The notes under the pieces were generated by a model. That model was given only the letters and a program-made list of their open reading frames with translations. It ran no database searches and was not told the DNA's origin. Position numbers and translations under genes: made by a program. A DNA stretch of 64,000 bases from Strigops habroptila (lineage: Eukaryota > Chordata > Aves > Psittaciformes > Psittacidae): the NCBI RefSeq assembly GCF_004027225.2, contig NC_046358.1:69025028-69089027 (forward strand), read 5' to 3'. This document shows, one piece after another, positions 47,855 through 61,100 of the stretch; position 1 is the first letter of the stretch; each line of letters opens with the position of its first letter.

Positions 47855-48092
47855 TGGTTTGGGTTGGACGGAACCTTAAAGCTCATCCAGTTCCGACCCC
47901 CTGCCACGGGCAGGGACACCTTCCACTAGAGCAGGTTGCTCCAAGCCCCTGTGTCCAACCTGGCCTTGAACACTGCCAGGGATGGGGCAGCCACAGCTTC
48001 TCTGGGCAACCTGTGCCAGCACCTCAGCACCCTGACAGGGAAGAACTTCTGCCTAAGAGCTCATCTCAATCTCCCCTTTGGCAGGTTAAAGC
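47855..48092 (-). mobile_element. CR1 3' fragment in ABCA3 intron 1
   Basis: Reverse complement of the CR1 3' end, lacking the terminal octamers; starts at TGGTTTGGGTTGGACGGAAC. Confidence 0.92.
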
Positions 48093-50967
48093 AGTTTGTG
48101 AAGCAAAGGATACAACCAGCTCTGATGCAGCAGCTTTTTCCCTTCTCTCTCGCTGCTGCTCAAGCACAGGGACTTGTTATGGATGCTGTTTGGTCACCCC
48201 AGGACACCAGCCCCCTCCTTGCCCCACTCTGGGACAGTGACTGGGCACAAAACCACCCCCAGGTTCTGCAGACAGGAGCCAGCCCCAGTGGTGTTTGTGT
48301 TTACTTATGTATTCCAGGCCCTGAAGTTCCTGTCTGGGGAATCTCTGGGTCTGTGGGAGCCTCAGGGGAGCACTGCAAGGTCCTGTGGGGTCACAGCCCC
48401 TCGCACTCCACTGGACTGGCAGCTGTTACAAAGTTTACTGCTGTTTGCACAACCTCTCACACCGCGGTCGTTTATGGTCTGGTTGTGTCTGTGAACAGTG
48501 AGATGGGGGAAGCCCAGCAGTGAGCTGCAGGCTGCTGGGCATCCATGGCTGGTCTGGTGGCCACCAGCCCCTGTTACCATCTGCAGGACCTGGCTGTAGG
48601 AAATGGGGCTTTCTGGATGTGTGGGTGTCAGAAATCACTCATTCTTCCTGAAAACCAAAACAAAAGTCCTTCCCCTTCTCATGCTTTTAGTTCCCAGCAC
48701 AGGCACTGTGAGAGCAGAGAGGTGTTTCCAGCTCCAGTGTACAAAGCACCCGGGAACCAGCAGTCCTCACTGTGTACAGGATGCCACCACCCTTGGTACC
48801 ATGGGGTGTCCTCTGCCTGGCCATGGTGATGGAAGAGTCTGGCAGGGTCTGCAGCTCAGCTCCTGGGGATGGCACAGTGCCTCAGCAAGTTGGTGGGGAG
48901 AAATGCTGATTTTATATATAAAAAAAAAAAAGGAAAGGCAACGTCTGCCATTTCCAGGCCCCGTTTCTATGGGAACGGGACATCAGAAGAGCAGAAATGC
49001 TACGACGGCTCTAAAATAACCACCAGCTCCCGGGAGCGTGTGGCCTTTGCTTGTCCCACCTGGCCCTTTCTGCTGGGGCAGCGGCTGGGGACAACCGGCT
49101 CCTAGCAGCGTGGAAGTGGGTTGGGAGGTGGGTTGCTGTGGCTTTGATCCCTGCCATCCTCAGCCCATCCTCATCTAAATCCACTGGCAGGTCCAGGCTG
49201 TCCCCAGTGTTGTCCATCCCGGTGCCATGCTCGGCAGGGGCTGGTGGTGTTGGCGTGGCAGTGAGGACTTGTGTGGCTTCCACCCATCCTCGTTGCTGGC
49301 AGGGAGGAGGGTCTCCTTCCTTGCTTGCCTCCCTGGGGATGGCTGGAGTGAATCCAGTCCCATGTGTGTAGGAGACTCTTCCTCCTGCCACGGTTGGGAG
49401 GGGGGGTATTTCCAGTGAGGGGAAAGGAGCCAGGTTGTTCTTCCAGAAACTGGTGCCGGTTGTCTCTCCCTTCCCCCAGATCTTTGTCTGTGTCTCTTGC
49501 TGGGAAGTCAGTGTTATCTCACAGCATGTGGTGCTGAGGTCAGGCAGGAGAGTGTCTCGGAGGGGATAACCCAACCTGTGGAAATAGGCAAGTGCGTCGC
49601 AGGGTGTCCTCGTGCAAGGTACCTCTGAAGTTGCCTTGAATGGCTCTGCACAGTCCTTTGCTGCCAAAGATGGTCCTGGACACGGGCAAGGGGTGGATGG
49701 GGACCCTGCCTGGGCTGACCATGGTCACAGGCATGTTGCAGTTGATCCAGGCAGCACCTTCCAAAAATGGTTTTCCCTTTTGGGTTGAAAACCACAATCA
49801 TTTGTGTCGATTCCCGGAGCCTGGAAAACTTTTTTGCTCTCACATCTAGTAAGAGTAGCCCTGTTGTAACTGAACTTCTTCCTTCTCTCACCCTCCAGCG
49901 AGTGAAAGGTCCAGGACGGGTTTTCTCGGAACACTTAAAAAACTTGGAAAAAACTCAAACTCTTGGCAGTAGTGAAGTTTTCCAACTTTGTGCAGTGTTT
50001 GTGCTGCCCAAGAGCTGCTTGACATTTTCTATCCCAGCCCCGGTGGCAGCTGTGAGACTCAGGGGGTGACAGCTTGTATGTGAGGGTGTGGCGGGGCTGG
50101 CGGCCAGGACAGACGTGGGAGCAGGAGCCAGGATCTCTGTGGGGCAGCAGCTCTGTCCCATCATCGAAAACGAGGGAAAAGTGTGATTCCCTTGATCTGC
50201 TCTGGATTCCCTTCAAGTGAGTGCGTGGGGAAGGTTTCTGCTCCAGGGGGGCTCCTTTGGAGGGATGTGGGATCCTGCCCTGTGTGGTGTGTGAGTATGT
50301 GGGACTGGGGGACCTGCCATGTGGCAGACCCGGTGCTGGAGACATGTCACGTTGTGCTGACCTTGAGAGTGTTGAAGGTGAAGTCCAGCACAGCTGCCCT
50401 CACGAAGTCCCCTTCACTGCTCCTTCCCCATTTGCTGACTGGGGTGTCTGATGGGCTTGTCTGGGCTGCAAGAGAGGATCTCTCGGGCTTTTCTTCTGCC
50501 CAGAGAAGGATTCTCAGGAACTGATGTCCCTTGCTGTGGGAGGAATATGACTTCTATGCATGGAGTGGCAAAAAGGTGGTTTTTTTTACCTCTGAGAATT
50601 CATCTGTGTTTTGGGTTGGGGATGGGAGGGTGTGTGCCAAGCCAGGAGAACACTCCTGGAGGGCTCAGGGAGCTGGTGGTGTGGGACAGGCTGGGTGGAT
50701 GGATGCTTGTTGCTTTGTCTGCAGATCTTCGTGGATTTTAGCTTGCTCTGGCTACAGCTCAGTTGCTCCCAGCTGTCTACATGCTGCTTCTGATGTGTAT
50801 TTACCAGTCACGGTCCAGGAGCAGAGGTCAGGCAGAACCTCCCCTCTCCTCTCACTGCGGCACCCTCAACTCCCTCCTGTGGTTGGTGGGTGCTGGCTGG
50901 ATCCAAGGAGCTGATACCATCCAGACTGGGGCTGGAAAATGTGCTGTTGAGCATCTCCCATGGCGTA

Positions 50968-51092
50968 ATCACAAACTGGTTTGTGTTGGAAGGGACCTTA
51001 AAGCTCACCCAGTTCCAACCCCCTGCCACAGGCAGGGACACCTTCCACTAGAGCAGGTTGCTCCAAGCCCCGTCCAGCCTGGCCTTGAATGT
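50968..51092 (-). mobile_element. CR1 3' end, 125 bases
   Basis: Very short antisense CR1 copy, truncated in the GGCCTTGAA region. Confidence 0.92.
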
Positions 51093-52007
51093 GTCTGTCC
51101 TTGTCTCTGCAGCAGCTTTCAGTGCTGCCAGGCTTTGGAGCACAGTCTCTCGGGGATGAACCCGCTGGTGGAGGGTGCAGTGGGGCTGATGATGCTGCTG
51201 TGACCCAGGCTGGCCCCGTCACTGTGGGAAGAGGGGGGCTTGCTGTACTCAGGAGCTGGGGGGCTGCTAAGTTGGGGCTGCCCCATGTCCTGCAGCATGG
51301 GCAGGGAGTTCTGCTCGTGCCAGGGCTGCCCCACTGCTGGGGAGCTCACTGTGAGTGGGAAATCACAGCCCACTCCTGGTGGGACAGCAGGAAACACCAC
51401 TGCCATGGAGACAAGAACAGCTTGGAGGGGCAGCGGGTGCTTCCCAAGAGCAGGGGGAGGCAGGTGTACCGTCCTTGAGTGCTGACCTTCCCAAGTGCCT
51501 TGTGCTTCCCTGCCCCTTCTCATCCTTGCCTCTCCAAGGAGAGTTCTGGGAAAGCAGTGTTAACATTGCAAAACCAACCCTTCACGTTGCAGAACGAGGA
51601 GGCACAGCTTGAAATCTACACCCTCCCAAAATAATAGGCTGGAAGGGGTTGGCTGGCCTCTTCAGGCTGGTGTTTGTGGACCTGTAACCCTGTTCTCCCA
51701 CTGCTTAAGGAAAGCTGTTCCCTGCCTGCTGCTGGCGAAGGACCCCGCTGGCTGCAGCTTGGGTTTCTGAGCTGTGGCCTCCCTCTCTTGCAGCTTGGGT
51801 CGTGTCAATGACCGGAAATGGGTTGCGCCAGTAAACCGCAAGCTGTGGCTCTTACGGGTCAGTAATGACCCTTAGAGAGGAGCACAACAGTTATTTCCCC
51901 CGTTTGGGATGGAGCCAGCTGTTGCAACATCAGGCTGGAAAAAGAGAGCTGCCTTCGGGTGGGATGCGGGACACTGCTCTGCTTCACAGATCTTTCCTCT
52001 CTTGTAG

Positions 52008-52055
52008 GGTCCTGCGGAGCGGCGGTGGCAGCAGTGGCCCCTGTCTGATGGGAGG
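52008..52055 (+). other. ABCA3: ABCA3 5' leader in the start-codon exon
   Basis: Acceptor TCTCTTGTAG at 52007 opens a 48-base leader before ATG at 52056. The ATG context GGGAGGATGG is good (purine at -3, G at +4). Confidence 0.75.
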
Positions 52056-52109
52056 ATGGTTGTTCTCAGGCAGTTTGGGCTGCTGCTCTGGAAGAACTAC
52101 ATCCTGCAG
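52056..52109 (+). CDS. ABCA3: ABCA3 start-codon exon
   Basis: Encodes [18 protein letters not shown], the conserved ABCA N-terminus with LLLWKN. Donor GTAGGC. Confidence 0.93.
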
Positions 52110-55100
52110 GTAGGCTGGCGCCACACTCTCTGGCTGCCCTTGTCACCACAAAGCGTGGGTCCTGATTGTTCAGCAAACCTTCACCACGGGCCCAGGGCGT
52201 CTCTTGGGGGAAAACTGGTTTATTTGTGCATGTGTTGTGACAAAAACTGATTTATTTGTGCATGTGGTGTTTTCCTGCTTTTGTGCTGGGGTGTTATGGG
52301 CAGGGCTGTGTGCTCAGTTGTCCCTGGCCCGTCCTGCATTCCAGCCATGAGTTCACCTCCCCTTCTCATGGGACAGAATAACCCACACACCCTCCTATGT
52401 GACAGTGGGTTTCTCGAGCTATGTCATTACACATCCTCCATTGGAGCACAGCATGTCTAAACTGGGGCCCAGCTTTTTTCGCTTCCATTACTGTATACAC
52501 CCTCAGTAGCAGCCCCTGGGGGTTTAAAAATATTAAACCACCATCATCCCAGGATCCGCTCACAGCCCAGCTCTCTGCGTGGCAGCTGGCTGATGATGAG
52601 GGATCTTGGGACCTCCTGTCTGGCAGCAACTCACTCGCTGCTGGACGAGGCCCCAGTGCCTTTAAGCATCGTGTGGATGCAGCTCCGCTGGGACCAGGGC
52701 TGGAGCGGCGGAAGAGGAGGGACAGAGCTGGCTGCAGCCTGGCTCCACGCTTTCAATTACCCTTTTTGCACATCAGCACGATGTTGCTTTAAAAATAAAC
52801 AAAAGGAAGAGGGAAGGGCTGGCTGGGCTGCCTGCGACCAGGCTTCTGCAGGGCCAGAATGTGACCAAAGGCACCGGCAGCATGTCTGATCTGCAGCCAG
52901 CAGCGTGCTCTGGGGTGTGTGTGATGGCCAAGCCTGGAATCCCCCTTGTGCAGCCCAGGCACATTCAGGGGAACCCCCCATCCCTTCTGCTGGGGAATAG
53001 CATCATTTTCTGGGTGTGCTCTGGGTGGGGGCACTTCTCCTTGTGTTTTCCAAGGCCACAAGCTGACTCAGATCTACTGTGCTGGGATACAACCTGGAGC
53101 ATTGCTCCCTCCTCTAAGACTCCACCAAAAATCGTTCTCCTGATGAATCCAGGGAGCTCCCAAGCCGTCATCACCCTGGTGTGAAGATGGATTCTAGGAC
53201 ACGTGACTTGATCAAAGCTGGGGCAGCCTCGGGCAAGTGGAGGTGGTGATTATTGATGAGTGTTCCTGTCACCTCTGGAATACAGTGGCTTGAATGACTT
53301 CAGCCTGCGCCGGTGCATGTGTATTAGCCTGGAAGTTCAGGGAGCCAGGCAACTGTTCTGGAGACAGCCCAGGAGACTGAGAGAGGTTTAATACGACAGT
53401 AGATCAGCAGGAGGCAGCTGGTCTGCCAGACCTGCATTATAAAACCATCAGACATCTGCAAGGTTCGCTTTTATGAGTGTGGCCTTTGGGAAGGCTCCTG
53501 CTCAGAGCCACTGCCTCCTGGCCATGCTGCCAGGGCTGCCTGCAGCACTGGATCGTCCTTGGCTGTGTCCAGAGTGGGCAGGTCCTCCCAGGGGAAGCCC
53601 AAAGAGGGGTTTTTGGCTTTGGCAATGGGTACTGAGAGCCAGGGCATTGGAGGAGTGGCTGCGTGGCTGTACATCCATGTGCCCCCTCTAACCATTCACC
53701 CCACTGCTGCAGGGCGACTGCCCTGGGGGTCCTGGGCTGGTCTGTGCTCGGGGCTCCCTTCCTGCCCACTGCAGATGATGCCCACCTCAGCGTGCCCACT
53801 TGCTGCTCTTTGGTTTAGAATCATAGAATCCCAGACTGGTTTGGGTTGGAAGGGACCTTAAAGCTCATCCAGTTCCAACCCCCTGCCACAGGCAGGGACA
53901 CCTTCCACTAGAGCAGGTTGCTCCAAGCCCCATCCAACCTGGCCTTGAGCACTGCCAGGGATGGGGCAGCCACAGCTCCTCTGGGCAACCTGTGCCAGCG
54001 CCTCACCACCCTCACAGGGAAGAACTTCTTCCTTATAATGTCTTGTAAAGCCTGTCTTAGCTGGAGTCTTCTGGAGAGGTGAATGCTGCTGCTTCTGCTC
54101 TGGGTACGTGAGGAACTGTGAACCCCTGTGTCCTGCTGCGGGGGCATCTCCTGAGCTGTCACTGCCTCTCTGGTCAGAGATGACCCCAGCTCCTTAGGGA
54201 CCAGCAGAGTTTTCAGTGCTGATTAACCTGGGTTGGTGGTGGGTGTTGGTAGCTAGATGGGAAGTTTGCAGGAGAAGGAGTCCTGGGGGGACATGCTCCT
54301 GCCTGGCTGCTCAACTGCGTTCACCAGACTCGAGTTCGTTGTCCAGTTGCTTGAACCTCAATTAAAATACATAAATGAGGCACCGTGTTTCATACAGGCA
54401 GGCCTTGGGGTGGAGGCTGAACCGTGGGGATGTGCTCCGTGCTGCACAAGCGCAGCGATGCCTGTACATAGAGGCTCTGCCAGCTCCCATCCTGTGCTGG
54501 CACCCAGAACCCATGTCCTGCTGCCTGCAGCCACCAAGCTCCAGCAGAAACAACTTCACTGCCTGCAGCAGCTTTGCTGCACTCTGCTTTACCTCTTCCT
54601 GCTTGCTTATCTCAGCCTTTCATTTACTTACAGTGTTTTTAGCTCTCAGCCCTGTAAGCGTTGGGCAAGGTTGCTCTGATTTGGTGAAAGCTGTTCTCTT
54701 TGTTTCCCAGCGGTGGCTGGTCCCTCTTCTCAGGAGGTGCATCGCTGCGGTTGCCTGCAGGAGAGGTTTAGGCAAGAACTGAACACGGGGCACAGTGGGG
54801 AAAGGGCAAACCACCAGCTCAGCTTATTCAAACCCAGCAGCATGTCGGGGAAAGCTCTAAAGGAGGATGGTTTGGGATGGAGCAGTGCTTAAGGTAGGGG
54901 ACACCTTGGCTGGAAAGTCCAGAAGGAATCAGGAACTAGCGCAGTGTCATTCCTGAGATCCGGAAAAACCCAGGTTGTGAAATGCTAGGATGCTTCTGCT
55001 GTGTGGCATTTGCAGGCCCTGACCCTCATTACCTTCAGTGGTTACATCCCATTATTTTCTCTCTTTTTCTTCCCTGCAGAAGCGGCAGATCTTGGTGACA

Positions 55101-58100
55101 CTCATTGAAATCTGCCTGCCGCTGCTCTTCGCTGCCATCCTGATAGCGCTGCGGCACCGGGTGCACTCCATCAGCCACCCTAACGCCACCATCTACCCCC
55201 CCGAGTCTGTGGATGACCTGCCTAGCTTCTTCTACTCCCGGCACCCCAGCAACCCCTGGGAGCTGGCCTATGTCCCCTCCAACAGCAGTGCTGTCAGGAG
55301 CATTGCCGAGGTGGTGGAGAGAGCTCTGCCCATCAGCATCAGAGGTGAGCAGGGTTGGGGCTGCGGCATCCACCCCAGAAACTGCTGTGAAGTTTTATTC
55401 TGATCAGACCTGATCCTCTGTTCTTGAGATGCAGAGTTATTTCAGAACTTTAAGAAAATGGCTTTGTTTTTCTTTCATAGACTCATAGGATGGTTTGGGT
55501 TGGAAGGCACCTTAAACTCATTCAGTTCCAACCCCCTGCCATGGACAGAGGCACCTTCCACTAGAGCAGGTTGCTCCAAACCCCGTCCAACCTGGCCTTC
55601 AGCACTAAAACTACAGGATTTTGGTTTGATTTTTGGTCACATTTTGTTGCAGTTCCCATCTAGAAAAATATCACCCTAAAATAGTTCCAGAAAGTGACTG
55701 TCACTTCTTTGAGAAAAAGTATTTTGGGAATCTTGTTGCACAGAAAATTTTATCTCTTCATGTTCCAAACTGAAGATAATGTTGAGATTTTCTCTGAAAG
55801 AAGAGCTGACTCTTGCTCTTGTGGAAGAGGAATCATGTGCACGCCCCGTGATTCATACAGCAGCATCTTATATAGATCTGTGTCTGACAGCTGTGGTGTT
55901 TCCCAGCTCTGGCTGGAGCACATCCCTCATGTCCTGGACCGCAGTGATGGTTTTGGTGATGGTTGCATGGGCATCAGCCTGTGTTGAGTTGCCATGTTCA
56001 ATGCCTGCACTAAATGCCCGCGCTTAATGACTTTAAACTGACAGAGAGGAGATTGAGATGAGATCTTAGGCAGAAGTTCTTCCCTGTGAGGGTGGTGAGG
56101 CGCTGGCACAGGTTGCCCAGAGAAGCTGTGGCTGCCCCATCCCTGGCAGTGTTCAAGGCCAGGTTGGACACAGGGACTTGGAGCAACCTGGTCTAGTCGA
56201 AAGTGTCCCTGCCCATGGCAGGGGGTTAGAAGTACATGAACTTTAAGGTCCATTCCAACCCAAATCATTCCATGATTCTGTGATCTCTCTCTTTTCCCAC
56301 TCTGCAGCTCAGGGCTTTGCCTCGGAGAGGGACTTTGAGGAGTACGTCAAGTTGGACAACCGTTCGGGCAGCGTGTTGGCTGCCGTTGTGTTCAAGCACC
56401 ACTTCCAACAGAGCACATCCCCACTGCCCCTCCAGGTGAGTGGAGCCCAGAGTGGAAGAGGACCTGACCAGGGGACACAGCATCCTCCTGCCACCTGCGA
56501 CACCCCTTGTGTGCTCCTTCCAGGTCGACTATGAGCTACGCTTCAAGTACAGCCCGAGGAATGCACCACGGAGTGAGCAGACGGGTCTGAACCCCAACCT
56601 GGACCGGGACTGGCACACCAGCTACCTCTTCCCACTCTTCCAGCTGCCTGGACCCCGGGAGGCCAAGTTTGCTGATGGCGGGACACCGGGTGAGGGCCAC
56701 ATCTCCTCTGCTGGGGGCTACCGCATGGCCAAAGGGATGGGTATGATTTTTGTGCAGTGACTTGGCTCGTTTCAGAGATTCACTGAGGCGCTGAGCTTTT
56801 AAATATATAGTTTCATGTAAAAAAATCAATTTAATTAAGTTAATTTAAAAAATCAATTTTATTTACATATTTTAAATATTTATTTACTATATTCATTCTT
56901 TATAGTATGTATTTAAATTTTATCCTATGACTTCTGTGGCACTCTGTGTACTTCTGCTGAGCAGGATTGGATAAGAATAATTTTTACTTTGATTTACAAA
57001 ATACAAAATTTACATGAATTTTGTTAAATTTACGTGGTTTGAGGTTTTTTTCCTTTTATATTTTTAATGGAAAACTTCTTTCAGGGTCGAAACTGCTCAG
57101 TGTTTGTCATGCTCTTTAAATCCTTTAAAAGTAAATAGAGCAATTCTGTGGTTTGAGCATAGGTTTTTCAGGAAGCCAAACCACTGACCAAGCAGGAGGC
57201 AGCAGGACATTAGCGCTGGCTCAGGACTTGGTTCTTTAGGAGCTTCCTCTCAGCTGCAGAGGGGAGATTTCCCTCCGTTGGGTTTCTCCTTCCATCGTTC
57301 GATAGCGATGTCAAGAAGATTGAGAGGCTGAGAAAGCAGGAGAACGGGTTTTGCTCTCACAGTGTAAATAAACCTGAGCCTCAGAGGTTGTTGGTTCTTC
57401 TGGTTCCAGTGTTCTGCAGGACGCAGTGACCAGGAGCTCAGATCAGGTCCCTCCCTGCAGTGTTTGCTTAGTAAATTAGTTAATATAAACCAGCCTTCAT
57501 GATCTCAGGTTCTTACTTTTTCATTCTCTGTCTTGATCATTTGAAGCAATTAACTTTCAAAATGCTCCTTTGGGGCTTTGTGAGCAGAATTTGTGTTTCC
57601 TTGTGGCAGAAATCCCACATAAAAATAAACCAGTCGAAAATTAAATATCACAGAATCCCAGACTGGTTTGGCTTGGAAGGGACCTTAAAGCTCATCCAGT
57701 TCCAACCCCCTGCCACAGGCAGGGACACCTTCCACTAGAGCAGGTTGCTCCAAGCCCCTGTGTCCAACCTGGCCTCTTTTTATGCACAAAACTTTAAGGC
57801 AAATGTGTGAGTAACAGGATATATTCTTCCTCACCAAAACCTCCGTAGTATCCTGTATTCTCTTGGATTACAAAAAAAAAAGGGACCAACCACAAGCTCA
57901 GTGACACTGGTGGTGGTAAATGATGGAGAGTCTTCCCCCTTCCAAAGGTATAGCCATGTCTGCAGAAAGGCCACTGCAGTTTGAATTGAGTTTTCCAGCC
58001 AGCTGCTTTGAAATTATGATTATAGGAGATCTAAATGGCTGATGTAGATCCTTCCCGAGTCCTTCTGTGTCCTCAGGAGGGTGTTGATAGTCACGTTTAT

Positions 58101-61100
58101 TTTGCTTTTCCTTCAAGCTCCTTTTTTGTTCCCTCCTCTTCTTCCCAAGCAATCCCTCCACAACGGCTGTTTCTCTCCTTCTACCAACACCTCCCTCCAA
58201 ACCCTGGACCTGTCTCTATTCCCCTGTGTCGTTTCTCCATGCAGGTTACATCCGGGAAGGTTTCCTGGCGGTGCAGCACGCTGTGGACAGAGCCATCATG
58301 CAGCACCACGCCAATGCCAGCTCCACCAGCCTGCTGGAGAACATCACGGTGGTGGTGCAGCGCTTCCCCTACCCGGCGTATGTCAACGACCTTTTCCTCC
58401 TGGCCATCCAGAACCAGCTGCCTCTCCTGCTCATGCTCAGCTTCACCTACACCTCGCTCAACATCGTCCGTGCCGTCGTCCATGAGAAGGAGAAGAAGCT
58501 GAAGGTAACGTGAGTGGTGAGACACATGGGTGCTCCCCTGCCTCTGTGGTGTTTTCCAATGGATGCTGCCTTTAAGTGAGGAACAAAATCCCTGTGGGGT
58601 GTGGAGCCAGCGAGCAGGGGGTGGGGATGGCAGCAGATTAGCAACTCCCAAGGAGGAATGTCGCTAATCCTGCTGTCAGGACATGGCTCAGCTCTCCTTG
58701 CTGCGCGGCCAAGGCTGATTGGTGTTTCTCTTGGGATGGAAGGTGGCTTGGAGACAGGGAACACTTGTGGATTCAGAGTTCAGTCTGTGGGAAGCAAGTT
58801 CTTTGTGTCTTGAATGTAGAAACCTGTGTGTCTGAGCTGTGTTGAGAGGGTGGCTGGAGCTCGGCTGATGGTGGTTGTGGCAGAAGGGCTGAGTGTGCAG
58901 GGCTTGGCTTGCTCTGGGTGTTAGGTTGTCCTGTCCTCTGCCCTGCTGGCACTGGCTGCTGTGGGTTTGGGTTCAGCTCAGCTCTTTGGGGAGATGTTCT
59001 CCTGCACTTCCACGGTCTAGGGAGGTGGGGGACACCATGTGATGCTAAGGCTGGACAGGACCACTTTGGTGGCACCTGGGGTTGCCACCTTCTCCACTAG
59101 TGCTGCAGGGCAAAGCCACCACCACTGTGACCAAGGTCTCCACCTCACTCTGACCATGCCCGGGAAATGTGGGTGCAGCCCTGGGTGACAGTGTGACCTC
59201 CCTACAGGAGTACATGCACATGATGGGCCTCAGCAACTGGTTGCACTGGAGCGCCTGGTTCCTCATGTTCTTCCTCTTCCTCCTGGTGTCCGTGTTTTTT
59301 GTCACTGTCCTCTTCTGTGTCAAGGTGAGTGTCCTTTCCCAGGCCAGAAGCTCTGTGCTGGCACGGCACAGGGATGACAAGGTTCCTCTCCCATGGGCTG
59401 GACTGGTCTGGTGCCTCAGGACACCTCCATGTGTAGTGGAGGCTGGAGTTGGCCTTTTCCAGAGCTGGGTGGACAGCGCTGACCCCGCAGCTCCCTTTCA
59501 CAGCAAAGGGAAGATCCCCTGGAGGGAGCTGGGGGGTGGGAGCCCCAGGCATTCCATGCACAACCAACCATTCTGCTCCCACCCTGCATGCCCTTGGAGG
59601 GTCTCGAGCTCTCCTCTTTCCTGCCCACACCATGAGAGGCAGGAGGTGGCTGCCTGGATGCTGAGCAAGGTGTCCCCTGCGTCTCAGACCCCATGTCACA
59701 CAGGCGCAACTTGTATTTCCTCCCTCCAAAGTGCTCTAGGAGGGCCTGGGCATTCTCAGCCTTCTCTGTTTGTCTTAAACTCATGGGGGACATCAGGTCC
59801 CAGGTGCCCACATGTGTAGCCATGGGCAGCTTCAGACTGGGGTGTAACCAGGTTTTCTTGGTAGGTGAGTGAGCAGGGAGCAGTGCTCTCCAACAGTGAC
59901 CCCACGCTGGTGTTCACCTTCCTCGCCATCTTCTCCGTCTCCTCTATCTCCTTCAACTTCATGGTGAGCACCTTCTTCTCAAGAGGTGAGTCCCTCCCTG
60001 ACCGCCTCCTGTGTTGCTGACCTATGAGGCTGGGGGAACATTATGGGCCTCAGGGTGTAAAATCTTTGGTTAATTTTGGTTGGGAGGCAGCTCTGGAGGT
60101 CATTGGTCCATCCTGGGACCACTGGGCTGGCTTCAGAGTTTTATGAGGTTGCACAAGGCTCTGTGTTGGAGAACTTGCTGTGACATGTGGAGGGGGGGAC
60201 CTTTCTTCCTTTTTTCAGATGCATTTTCCCCACAGTGCATGGGAAGGGATGTGTGTCCTGTTGCTTCCCAATCCGGACAGGCTCATGCATTAGGGCCTCA
60301 TCTGTCTGTCTTGGTCCCAGGACACTCTGGTCTGGGGAGGACAGGGTGCTTCTGCAGTGGCCCACCATGGGGTTGGGTTCTTATGCTGCTCCTGCCTTGA
60401 CATGGGACATGGGCACGTCCTCGTCCTGCCCCCATGTAACCACGTTTCATGCAAAAGGCTTGAATCTCCCTGGAGGGAAGGCTGGTGAGAAGTATTCGGT
60501 GGCATCATCACGTTACTGATGTTTTCCTTCCCGCTTTTCCCTGTGCTGGCAGCAAATGTTGCGGCTGCCGCTGGCGGCTTCCTCTACTTCTTCTCCTACA
60601 TCCCTTACTTCTTCATCTCGCCCCGCTACGACCTGATGTCCCACAGCCAGAAGATGGCATCCTGCCTCATCTCCAATGTGGCCATGGCCATGGGGGCACA
60701 GCTTATAGGCATGTTTGAAGGAAAAGGTGAGCAAGGGCTTCTTCTCCCTTTGAGAGAGGAGCCAGCTTTTTGGGTTGGGTTGGATTGGCTTGCATGTGGT
60801 GTGAAAGGTGGAAAGAAGTCATCACAGAATCCCAGACCGGTTTGGGTTGGAAGGGACCTTAAAGCTCATCCAGTTCCAACCCCCGCCATGGGCAGGGACA
60901 CCTTCCATGAGAGCAGGTTGCTCCAAGCCCCTGTGTCCAACCTGGCCTTGAACACTGCCAGGGATGGGGCAGCCACAGCTTCTCTGGGCACCCTGTGCCA
61001 GCACCTCAGCACCCTCACAGGGAAGAACTTCTGCCTAAGAGCTCATCTCAGACTCCCCTCTGGCAGGTTAAAGCCATTCCCCCTTGGCCTGTCACTAGTC

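Larger units (their letters stand above)
47132..52007 (+). other. ABCA3 intron 1 (proposed)
   Basis: Holds CR1 copies at 47855-48092 and 50968-51092, a short A-run at 48917-48931 and the downstream part of the CpG island. No other exon recognised. Confidence 0.5.
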
